From: Acidobacteriota bacterium
GTDB lineage: Bacteria > Acidobacteriota > Terriglobia > Bryobacterales > Bryobacteraceae
DNA length: 6,436 nucleotides
Reading direction: 5' to 3'
Assembly (NCBI GenBank): GCA_016871135.1
Contig: VFZQ01000322.1
Coordinates: 1 to 6,436 of the forward strand
Part shown: piece by piece, positions 1 through 6,312 of the stretch
Layout: every line of letters starts with the position of its first letter
How positions within the stretch are numbered: position 1 is the stretch's first letter
Program-made: the position numbers and the translations under genes
The notes under the pieces: generated by a model
Told to the model about the DNA's origin: nothing
Seen by the model: only the letters and a program-made list of their open reading frames with translations
Databases searched by the model: none

Positions 1-1075
1 ATTCCTGATAACTGCGCAGCATCGAAGGCGCCCAGTAGGCGAGTTGCGGGTGCTCGCTGCCGGCTTTCCGGGCGGCGCGAAAGGCATCGGCGGCTTTGTC
101 GGATCGATCCAACATGTGAACGAAGGCGATCGATTCGTGGGCTTCCGGGCGCGAGGGATCCTCCTTGACAAGCGCCTGCAGAGCTTTCAGCGCCTCATCG
201 TTCTTTCGCGCGGCGGCCTTCAGGTCGGCCATTGCGATGCCCCAATCGTAGGCTGTCGCACGGCGAGGCGTCACTTTGTCGACGCGTTCAAATTGGATGT
301 CGAAGTTGACGACGAGTACGGCGTTGCCGCGGATGTATGACTTCAGGTCGGCTTCGATCGCTTTGAGCGGCTTGCCGTAGGTTTGTTCAAGCGCTTCGCG
401 CGATGCCTTGCCAACGCCGAATGCGGTGTAGACCTCAGAGAATTTCGGCGAATAGCGTGGATCGAGAGCGAGCATGTGCACCAGCGCCCAACATAGTCCG
501 TAAAAAGGCCCAACGTGCTGGCGCCGATTGTAGAGCGGCGACTTGTGGTCGGCATCGATAACATCCTCAAGCGGAAGCCACTGCGACTGCAGGAGTATGG
601 CGTGAGAAGGTATCGGGGTCCCTACGCGGATTTTCTTGCCTACGGGCTCGATGTTCGAATACAGCTCGGCTGTGCCTTCGTTCATCCAAACGGGCAGTTC
701 GGTGTCGCCGTGGCGGTTGAGTAGATGGACGTATTCGTGAACGGCCGAGCGGCGGTCGTCGCCCGACGCCGACGGGCCGATGGCGATGTAATCGCGCTGC
801 GGAAGATTGATGTAGAACGCGGCGGCGACGGCGTTGTAGGCGTACTCGCGGAAGTCTTTTTCGTTCGAGAAGACGACGACGCGCGGCTTGAGAACGGGGT
901 CCCTGGCGCCGTGGCTGCGGGCGAAGAATCCACGGACGCGTTCGAACTGTGCCAGGATCTCCTGCGCTCTGCCTTTCGAACCGCCCGTAATCAGCTCGAA
1001 GTGGTCGCTTTCGTAGATGTTGTATTGCTGCGCGATGGCAGAGGCCGAAAGCGCGAGGCATAGGAAGACGCGCAT
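1..1075 (-). CDS. Secreted HExxH metallopeptidase-like protein (peptidase MA / DUF1570-like) with C-terminal TPR-like repeats, C-terminus cut by window edge
   Basis: 358 codons are visible and the C-terminus lies beyond the left edge. Residues 1-17 (MRVFLCLALSASAIAQQ) look like a short Sec signal peptide. Residues 113-117 read HEYVH, the HExxH zinc signature. They are followed by WMNEGTAE at 130-137, where E133 fits the third zinc ligand of gluzincins (HExxH-x15-E). This resembles the peptidase-MA-like/DUF1570 families. Residues ~275-345 are alanine-rich paired helices (KNDEALKALQALVKEDPSRP, then DKAADAFRAARKAG), as in TPR repeats. I infer an exported zinc protein with a protein-interaction tail; the substrate is unknown and proteolysis is not proven. 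The start is uncertain: in-frame ATGs also exist at 1111 and 1120, and none has a strong Shine-Dalgarno. ATG 1111 would give a longer signal peptide with KRR near its start. The gene follows the STAS gene by 32-77 bp, so it may be co-transcribed. Confidence 0.85.
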   Translation of the reverse strand, partial: MRVFLCLALSASAIAQQYNIYESDHFELITGGSKGRAQEILAQFERVRGFFARSHGARDPVLKPRVVVFSNEKDFREYAYNAVAAAFYINLPQRDYIAIGPSASGDDRRSAVHEYVHLLNRHGDTELPVWMNEGTAELYSNIEPVGKKIRVGTPIPSHAILLQSQWLPLEDVIDADHKSPLYNRRQHVGPFYGLCWALVHMLALDPRYSPKFSEVYTAFGVGKASREALEQTYGKPLKAIEADLKSYIRGNAVLVVNFDIQFERVDKVTPRRATAYDWGIAMADLKAAARKNDEALKALQALVKEDPSRPEAHESIAFVHMLDRSDKAADAFRAARKAGSEHPQLAYWAPSMLRSYQE

Positions 1076-1152
1076 CTTGACTTGATTGTAGATGAGCGGG
1101 CGTCGCTTCATCGGTCCCATCCGTAAGAGGTGGAAGGGACTTGTAAAACGCC

Positions 1153-1500
1153 TCAGCCGAAAGCTTTGACAGCGTCCTCGGTGGAAGGATGCAGCGAAAG
1201 GATACTATCGACGCGCGTGACCGACAAAACTGTCGCAACGCGATCGTTAACAGCGGCCAGACGCAAACCGCCGCTCGCGTTTGCCAATGATCCGCGGCAA
1301 CCAATCAAAATTCCAACGCCAGCGCTGTCGATAAACGAGACGCCGGCCATATCTAGGACAACCCGGCTCTTCTGCACCTTGATCAGCTCTTCCACTGTCC
1401 ATTCCAAATGTTGGAGTTCGCGGCCGAGAGTCAAGCGTCCGCTTAATGTCAAGATTTCGATTCCGGATTCCGACGATCCGCGTTCCACTGTAAAAGGCAT
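1153..1500 (-). CDS. STAS-domain anti-sigma factor antagonist (SpoIIAA/RsbV-like)
   Basis: This 115-residue protein is one STAS domain, the usual length for SpoIIAA/RsbV-type antagonists. An early beta strand ends in LSGRLTLG (19-26). The core strand RVVLDMAGVSFIDSAGVGIL (46-65) carries the D58-S59 pair at the usual phosphorylation position of the family. In known systems the unphosphorylated form binds an anti-sigma kinase and frees a sigma factor, while phosphorylation of the serine switches it off; a PP2C phosphatase resets it. S59 being intact suggests a working switch. No HATPase kinase, phosphatase or sigma gene is visible here, so partners would be encoded elsewhere. The start is supported by AGAGGA a few bases upstream of the ATG. 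It sits 36 bp after the DUF72 gene in the same direction. The STAS call is firm, but the regulated process is unknown. A role in another partner-switching pathway is possible. Confidence 0.93.
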   Translation of the reverse strand: MPFTVERGSSESGIEILTLSGRLTLGRELQHLEWTVEELIKVQKSRVVLDMAGVSFIDSAGVGILIGCRGSLANASGGLRLAAVNDRVATVLSVTRVDSILSLHPSTEDAVKAFG

Positions 1501-1536
1501 TGGTCCTCTGCTGGTTTAGCGTAGGAGCCCATCATA

Positions 1537-2427
1537 TCAGGCCACGGCGAGCGTGAATTGTTGTAAGTCGGCGGAAGACCCGACGGGCCGCTTGAACATG
1601 GATGCAAACTGCATCGAGTTCAGAACGGCCTGCCCGCCCGCGTCGTTGGTGAAGACACAGTAGGTGGCCTCGGCCAAGCCGCGCACCGATTCGACTCGCT
1701 CTCTCCACGCGCACAATTCGGCGGGCGAATACGCGTAGCTTTTCTGGGGATTCGACGGGCGCGCGCCTTGGGCAAACTCATTCCACCACCACGCTTTGTG
1801 TTTAGAATGCAGCCGGAAATAGGCGATCGGGGAGGTGAGGAACGCCGTCGGCGGCATCGCTTTGAGGTGCGCGGGTTGGTCGAGATTACAGAAGGCTACG
1901 TGATAGTCGATCATCGTGCCGACCGCTTCAGAGGACATCCAGCTTTCGTGGCGCATTTCGGCCACGAGCGGGAACTCGTGGAATGCACGGCGGAGCGCGA
2001 TGAAGTAGTCGCGGTTTTCCTTTGTGAATCGGAATGACCACGGGAACTGCATCACAAGCGCTCCGAGGCGCTTTCCACGCTTCAATTCCCGCAGGCCGGA
2101 ACGGAACGCTTCGGCCGAGACGTCATCCAAGTGACGGTCATGCGTGAAGCGGCGGTGCATCCGAGCCGTGAATTTGAATCGGGGATTCGACTCGACTTTG
2201 TGCATCCACAGCCGCGCCAACTCCGGCCGGATGTCGTGCTCAAACGAGGCGCTGATTTCAACGGTGTCGAACTGGCTGGAGAGAAATTCCAGCGCGTGAA
2301 AGCCGCGTGGACGCTGGCGGGGATAGATGACGCCGTCCCAATGCGGATAGTGCCAACCCGACGGGCCGATGGCCAAGGGCGTTTCAGCCGATGCTAGGGA
2401 GAGCGGGGAGAAAGTGGATTTGACCAT
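1537..2427 (-). CDS. DUF72 domain-containing protein (YecE family)
   Basis: This 296-residue protein matches the DUF72 family along its whole length. Family-like blocks are IGPSGWHYPHW (20-30), VEIS (56-59), the FKFTARMHRRFTHDR segment (84-98), LGALVMQFPWSF (121-132), VAEMRHESW (155-163), AYFRLHSK (202-209) and VFTNDAGGQAVLNSMQF (258-274). The family adopts a TIM-barrel-like fold related to xylose-isomerase-type enzymes; its reaction is not established, so no substrate is proposed. No signal peptide is apparent, which fits a cytoplasmic protein. I chose ATG 2427 because GAGG lies about 7 bp upstream and a sigma70-type promoter sits at 2462-2490. An in-frame TTG at 2490 would overlap the -35 element and is unlikely. 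The usual glycine-ending VRLHG block is FRLHSK here, a small divergence. It is first in the minus-strand cluster and diverges from the TonB-dependent receptor. Confidence 0.92.
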   Translation of the reverse strand: MVKSTFSPLSLASAETPLAIGPSGWHYPHWDGVIYPRQRPRGFHALEFLSSQFDTVEISASFEHDIRPELARLWMHKVESNPRFKFTARMHRRFTHDRHLDDVSAEAFRSGLRELKRGKRLGALVMQFPWSFRFTKENRDYFIALRRAFHEFPLVAEMRHESWMSSEAVGTMIDYHVAFCNLDQPAHLKAMPPTAFLTSPIAYFRLHSKHKAWWWNEFAQGARPSNPQKSYAYSPAELCAWRERVESVRGLAEATYCVFTNDAGGQAVLNSMQFASMFKRPVGSSADLQQFTLAVA

Positions 2428-2461
2428 ACGGCGCCTCGGATTCGCTTTATCTTCGCCTTCC

Positions 2462-2490
2462 AGTATGCGCCGTCGAATCGCCCCAGTCAA
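2462..2490 (-). promoter_or_regulatory. Sigma70-type promoter for the DUF72-STAS-metallopeptidase cluster
   Basis: On the minus strand, TTGACT (2490-2485; 5 of 6 to TTGACA) is followed by a 17-bp spacer and CATACT (2467-2462; 4 of 6 to TATAAT). Transcription would start near 2455, giving a leader of about 28 nt before ATG 2427 with a GAGG ribosome site. A- and T-rich sequence upstream (about 2495-2528) could act as an UP-like element. Spacing and placement are good, but this is prediction only. Confidence 0.6.
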
Positions 2491-2498
2491 GCCCTTTC

Positions 2499-2516
2499 TT
2501 CGCTTTTTATTCGCTT
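2499..2516. repeat. Short direct repeat TTCGCTT, two copies 11 bp apart
   Basis: TTCGCTT occurs at 2499-2505 and 2510-2516, one helical turn apart, immediately upstream of the -35 element of the minus-strand promoter. A third copy lies at 2441-2447, just downstream of the predicted transcription start. The arrangement could be an activator or repressor binding array. Seven-base words can also recur by chance in such AT-richer sequence, so function is not established. Confidence 0.3.
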
Positions 2517-2586
2517 AGGAATTTTTTTCGAGAGCGCGTAACCAAGCCGCTACAGAATTCACCTTATGTTCAATCCCCGTTACGAC

Positions 2587-2629
2587 AGGCGGGCGCGCAT
2601 CACCCCTACACCCAATCGCGCGCCCGCCT
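2587..2629. repeat. Perfect 12-bp GC-rich inverted repeat with 19-nt spacer
   Basis: AGGCGGGCGCGC (2587-2598) and its exact reverse complement GCGCGCCCGCCT (2618-2629) flank a 19-nt, C- and A-rich spacer. It lies 68 bp upstream of the receptor start in a divergent intergenic region, where no terminator is needed. No U-tract follows on either strand, so an intrinsic terminator is unlikely. It may be an operator, a leader hairpin of the receptor mRNA if transcription starts upstream, or a copy of a dispersed REP-like element. I did not see another copy in this window. Confidence 0.6.
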
Positions 2630-2672
2630 AATTCATTAACGCGCCCCTTGCGTCCCGGGTCGATTTTTGATA

Positions 2673-2696
2673 GAACCTCCCGCATAGGAGAGGTTC
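2673..2696 (+). promoter_or_regulatory. Predicted SD-occluding hairpin in receptor leader, including the ribosome binding site
   Basis: The strong Shine-Dalgarno AGGAGAGG (2686-2693) lies 4 nt before ATG 2698 and fixes that start. The same bases form the 3' side of a hairpin. GAACCTC (2673-2679) pairs with GAGGTTC (2690-2696), then CC (2680-2681) pairs with GG (2687-2688) past a single bulged A2689, leaving a 5-nt loop (2682-2686). When folded, most of the ribosome site would be double-stranded right up to the start codon. That could give translational control of the receptor and, by coupling, of the haem protein. I saw no convincing sigma70 promoter for this transcript. Confidence 0.5.
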
Positions 2697-2697
2697 G

Positions 2698-5600
2698 ATG
2701 AAACTCGCTTTCGCAACAATCGCCCTTGCGACGCCCGCGCTATACGCGCAAGTTACGACCGCGACGGTATACGCCATGGTCACCGATACCACCGGCGCTG
2801 TCGTCCCGGGTGCAAGCATCACGCTTCTCCACGAGGAGACGGCCGCTTCGGTAACTCGCACCACCAACGAAACCGGCGAGGCCGCGTTCGACTTCCTGCG
2901 TGTCGGGACCTATGTCGTCCGGGTTGAAGCCAACGGCTTCAAGAAGTTTGAGAACAAGGGCCTTGCACTTTCTTCCGGCCAGACAATTCGACAGAGCTTC
3001 GCGCTCGAAGTTGGCTCTCTGACCGAAACGGTGACGGTTGAGGGCGCGGCGCCGCTGGTGTCGACCGCGTCGTCCGAGCAACTGCAAACGTTCGAAGGTT
3101 TCAAAGTGACCGAGCTTCCGCTGGGGCGCCGCAATGTATCGAGCGTCTTGCGCCTGGCTTCGGGCGTCGATATCGGATCGAACCGGAACCTCCGCATCAA
3201 CGGTGTTGGATCGAGCGGTACGGGCGTGAGCGTCGACGGCACCGATGCGAACTCCTATCCCGAACAGCGCGGCATGGCGCAATACGGCGCCCGTAACTAC
3301 ATAGACGTGATGAGCATCGACGCCGTTCAAGAGGTCCAACTCATCCGAGGCATTCTTCCGGCCGAATACGGCGGCGTTCTTGGCGGGCAGGTCAACGTCA
3401 TCGCCAAGTCGGGCGCAAACACCTGGCATGGCTCGTTCTTCGAGAACTATCAATCGCACGTGCTCAACGCGCGCAATCCCTTCGTGGCGGCGCGCACGGC
3501 AACCGGTCAGGAAATCCGCAAACCGCGCATCGTCTTCAATCAATTCGGCGCGGCAGCCGGCGGGCGGATCATCCGCGACAAACTGTTTTTCTTCGGCACG
3601 TACGAGGGTTACCGCGAATCGGCGTCTCGCCGCGTGAACGGAACGGTGCCGACGCCGTCATTCCGAAGCGAAATTCAGCGCGCGCATCCATCGGCGGAAA
3701 TGAAAGTGCACCTGGACATGCTGCCGCTGCCCAACGTGGCGATCAACGACGATATCGGCCGCTTCGAAACGGTGCGCAGTGTGAGAAGCCGGGAGAACCA
3801 CACGATCACCAAGGCCGACTATCGCGTCACGGACTCGAGTAACCTCGCCTTCAACTACACGCGCATGCGTCCCTTCGGTCTCGATCCGAGCTACTACGTC
3901 AACGGCGCAAACGACCGCACCTTCGAATACGTCCAGGATCGCATCGCGGCAAGCTACACGCTGGGCCGGCCGCGTTGGACTTCGGAAACTCGCGTTGGCT
4001 GGAACTACTCCGACATGGCGCGGCTCGATCAATTCTTCCTCAAGAAGGACCCGAGCGGCAAGGCCGAAAAAGCCCCGTGGGACCGGAGCGTCGCCCGGTT
4101 CAGCGTCGCGGGGGTGTCGGGCTTCTCATCCGGGGCGGCCGAGATCTGGGACATGGACGGCCTCACGCTGAGCCTCGACCAAAAGATCTCGCGGCACTCG
4201 GGCAAACACTCGTTCAAGTTCGGCAGCCGCTTCATGCACTACGGCGGCTTCCGCAGCAATCCCGAGAATCCTTCGATCGCGTTCCAGAGTAAGGCCGACT
4301 TCCTCGCCAACGTTCCCAGCGGCGTCACGCCGACATTTGGTTCGCCGTACTACTCCTCTCGCATGTGGGAGCTTGGATTCTTCGCGCAGGACGACTGGCG
4401 CATCACGCCGAAGCTGGTGCTCAACCTTGGCATCCGTTACGACTTTTATTCAAACGCGGTCGCGAAGCCGACAACCGATGTACCGGTGGGCTTCTATAAC
4501 CTCTCGCCGCCGACCGACTGGAACAAGTTCGACTTCGGCGCCGCGCGCGATCCGAACAATCCGTACAATCACGATGTGTGGGCAAACCTCGGCCCACGGC
4601 TTGGCTTCGCCTACAATCCCGATGGGAAATCGAAGACCGTTATTCGCGGCGGCGCGGGCATTCTCTTCAGCCCGCAAATGCCCGGCGCAATGCGGCAGGC
4701 CGTCGCTCATCCGATCGTACCGTTCCGCGTTAGTTGGAGTCTCGCCGAAGCACGAACGCTGGGGCTAAAATTCCCCGCATATACGGACGACATGCGGGGT
4801 ATCGTCGAACGCCTCAATTCGCAGACCGGTGCGCGATTCCCCTTCTCCGCGTTTAACCCCGGACTGGAGAACCCCTACTCGATGCACTTCCAGTTCAACA
4901 TTCAACGGGCGCTGTCTTCCACGCTCGTTTTCGAAACAAGCTACGTGGGCGTGCGCGGTGTAAAGTTCCTTCTGCACCGGCGGGTCAATCTTCCCAATCG
5001 CCTTACGGGTATCCGTCCGAATCCGAACGTCGTATTCGGCGGGCCGTACTACGTCGATCAGTCGCAGCAGACCGTCTACAATGCGTGGCAATCGACGATT
5101 CGGAAACGCCTCACGAAAAACCTTGCCTTCGACGCTCACTACACCTGGGGCAAGGGCCTCGGCGTCACTGGCGGCGACATCGGCGCCTACTACGGCTCCG
5201 ATCCCGCCATCAATCTGCAAGAGTTCAACAACCTGGGGCTTGACCGCGGACCCAATTCGGGCGATGCGCGCCAGCGCCTGCTCGCCGATTGGATTTACAA
5301 CCTCCCGCGCTTTGAAGGCATGAACAAGTTTGCACGAACGGCGCTTGGCGGCTGGGAGGTCGCGGGAATCTTCAATACGCGCACCGGTGAGCCGATCACA
5401 CTTACACAACCTTGCGCGTCGAACTATCACTGCCGACCCGATCATAACGGCAACGGCGTCAACCCGTACAACGCGAACTGGGAACAGGCGTCGACGACGC
5501 GCTGCGTGGTCGGCGGACGCTGTTCGCTGTTGTACTTGAACCGAAGCGCGTTCGTCGCCGTGCCGACCGATCCAACGACGCGGATCGCAGTTCGCGCGGG

Positions 5601-5838
5601 CAACGTGGCGAACGGGTATCTCCGCAATCCGTTGACGTGGAACGTCGATGTGGCGCTGAGCAAGAACTTCCGGATCGGCGAGCGCATGAATTTGCAGGTG
5701 CGCGCCGACATGTTCAATACGCTCAACCACGTGAATTACAACGGCCCGACCTCCGATATCACCAGCGCAACGTTTGGTGAGATCAACGGCGCCGGCGGCA
5801 TGCGCGTAGCGCAGTTCAACACGCGTCTAACCTGGTAG
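2698..5838 (+). CDS. Oar-like TonB-dependent outer-membrane receptor with N-terminal carboxypeptidase-regulatory-like domain
   Basis: This 1,046-residue protein has the architecture common in Acidobacteriota. A short signal peptide (about 1-18, ending ALYAQ) is followed by a carboxypeptidase-regulatory-like beta-sandwich (about 19-105, with DTTGAVVPGASI and FLRVGTYVVRVEANGF) and a linker with ETVTVEGAAPLV. Next come a TonB plug domain (about 139-245, including EYGGVLGGQVNVIAKSG) and a long outer-membrane barrel. Barrel blocks typical of the family include NLGPRLGFAYNP (from 630), NPGLENPYSMHFQ (from 720), DARQRLLADWIYNLP (from 856) and RADMFNTLNHVNY (from 1002). The protein ends in an aromatic residue (RLTW), as outer-membrane barrels usually do. 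The length is normal and no frame break is seen. The family imports large nutrients or complexes using TonB energy; the substrate here is unknown. All four cysteines lie in two CX5C pairs (906/912 and 936/942), probably in a surface loop. I saw no clear TonB box. Its stop codon lies 2 bp before the haem-binding protein. Confidence 0.95.
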   Translation: MKLAFATIALATPALYAQVTTATVYAMVTDTTGAVVPGASITLLHEETAASVTRTTNETGEAAFDFLRVGTYVVRVEANGFKKFENKGLALSSGQTIRQSFALEVGSLTETVTVEGAAPLVSTASSEQLQTFEGFKVTELPLGRRNVSSVLRLASGVDIGSNRNLRINGVGSSGTGVSVDGTDANSYPEQRGMAQYGARNYIDVMSIDAVQEVQLIRGILPAEYGGVLGGQVNVIAKSGANTWHGSFFENYQSHVLNARNPFVAARTATGQEIRKPRIVFNQFGAAAGGRIIRDKLFFFGTYEGYRESASRRVNGTVPTPSFRSEIQRAHPSAEMKVHLDMLPLPNVAINDDIGRFETVRSVRSRENHTITKADYRVTDSSNLAFNYTRMRPFGLDPSYYVNGANDRTFEYVQDRIAASYTLGRPRWTSETRVGWNYSDMARLDQFFLKKDPSGKAEKAPWDRSVARFSVAGVSGFSSGAAEIWDMDGLTLSLDQKISRHSGKHSFKFGSRFMHYGGFRSNPENPSIAFQSKADFLANVPSGVTPTFGSPYYSSRMWELGFFAQDDWRITPKLVLNLGIRYDFYSNAVAKPTTDVPVGFYNLSPPTDWNKFDFGAARDPNNPYNHDVWANLGPRLGFAYNPDGKSKTVIRGGAGILFSPQMPGAMRQAVAHPIVPFRVSWSLAEARTLGLKFPAYTDDMRGIVERLNSQTGARFPFSAFNPGLENPYSMHFQFNIQRALSSTLVFETSYVGVRGVKFLLHRRVNLPNRLTGIRPNPNVVFGGPYYVDQSQQTVYNAWQSTIRKRLTKNLAFDAHYTWGKGLGVTGGDIGAYYGSDPAINLQEFNNLGLDRGPNSGDARQRLLADWIYNLPRFEGMNKFARTALGGWEVAGIFNTRTGEPITLTQPCASNYHCRPDHNGNGVNPYNANWEQASTTRCVVGGRCSLLYLNRSAFVAVPTDPTTRIAVRAGNVANGYLRNPLTWNVDVALSKNFRIGERMNLQVRADMFNTLNHVNYNGPTSDITSATFGEINGAGGMRVAQFNTRLTW

Positions 5839-5840
5839 TC

Positions 5841-6302
5841 ATGAAGAAGAAGTTGTCGATCGCCGCCGTCGCGTTGATGGCCGTGATTCAATTTGTGCCG
5901 GCCGCGCCGCAGAAATCGAATCCGCCGTTTGACGCGGCGCGCGGATTCGAACAGGTGATGATGCCGCCTTCGGAGGTGGCTGCGATCTTGAAACGCGCCT
6001 GCTATGACTGCCATTCGAACGAAACTGTCTGGCCGGCGTATTCTTATGTCGCGCCGGTGTCGTGGCTGGTGCAGAAACACGTGGCCGACGGTCGACGTAT
6101 GATGAACTTTTCCGAGTGGTTATTGCCGGCTGAAAACGAGTTCAGCGATTGGAGCGGATTTGAGAAGATTTGCACGGAGGTGAGAACCGGCAACATGCCG
6201 ATGGAGGGCTATGTGAAGCTGCATCCGGCTGCGATTCTCACTGAGCAGGACAAGCAGGCGGTTTGCGGCTGGGTGGATCGAAAGATGGCGGGGCCGAAGT
6301 GA
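5841..6302 (+). CDS. Exported haem-binding domain protein (CxxCH, Haem_bd family)
   Basis: This 153-residue protein begins with a basic, hydrophobic signal sequence (MKKKLSIAAVALMAVIQFVPAA), so it should be exported or membrane-tethered. CYDCH at 54-58 is the covalent haem c motif. The flanking SNETVWPAYSYVAPVSWLV (59-77) and MNFSEW (88-93) are hallmarks of the 'haem-binding domain' (Haem_bd) family. M119 or M121 in GNMPMEG could be the distal iron ligand, which is inferred. C111 and C142 lie outside the haem motif and may form a disulfide. The length matches single-haem members of the family. The family's function is not well defined; electron transfer or redox sensing is plausible. The start lies 2 bp after the receptor stop with only a weak GG-containing ribosome site, so translation is probably coupled to the receptor. 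It converges with the HAD gene, leaving a 10-bp gap. Confidence 0.93.
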   Translation: MKKKLSIAAVALMAVIQFVPAAPQKSNPPFDAARGFEQVMMPPSEVAAILKRACYDCHSNETVWPAYSYVAPVSWLVQKHVADGRRMMNFSEWLLPAENEFSDWSGFEKICTEVRTGNMPMEGYVKLHPAAILTEQDKQAVCGWVDRKMAGPK

Positions 6303-6312
6303 TTCTTCGTCG

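Noticed and set aside
567..1304. 245-residue minus-strand open frame overlapping the metallopeptidase and STAS genes
   Set aside because: Its translation is arginine- and proline-rich low-complexity with no domain. It overlaps two genes with clear family motifs, so it is a frame shadow.
765..2365. CGACGGGCCGATGG word shared near 770 and near 2360
   Set aside because: Both copies encode an Ile-Gly-Pro-Ser stretch on the minus strand with favoured codons; this is coincidental coding similarity, not a repeat element.
2428..2490. In-frame TTG start at 2490 for the DUF72 protein
   Set aside because: It falls on the predicted -35 element, and the extra 21 residues are basic and precede the first family block without matching it.
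2521..2528. T-run that might belong to a plus-strand terminator
   Set aside because: No stem precedes it and no plus-strand gene ends upstream; it is better explained as AT-rich sequence upstream of the minus-strand promoter.
2565..2570. TATGTT as a -10 element for the receptor gene
   Set aside because: There is no acceptable -35 hexamer 16-18 bp upstream, so I did not call a promoter.
2740..3543. 267-residue antisense open frame across the receptor N-terminal domains
   Set aside because: It lies opposite the regulatory-like and plug domains and has no domain-like sequence of its own; it is a shadow.
4765..5730. 321-residue antisense open frame inside the receptor gene
   Set aside because: It mirrors a well-supported receptor coding frame, shows no recognisable domain, and long antisense frames are expected in GC-rich coding DNA.
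6295..6309. CGAAG-TGATT-CTTCG small inverted repeat between the convergent haem-protein and HAD genes
   Set aside because: The stem is only 5 bp and no T-tract follows on either strand, so it is too weak to call a terminator.
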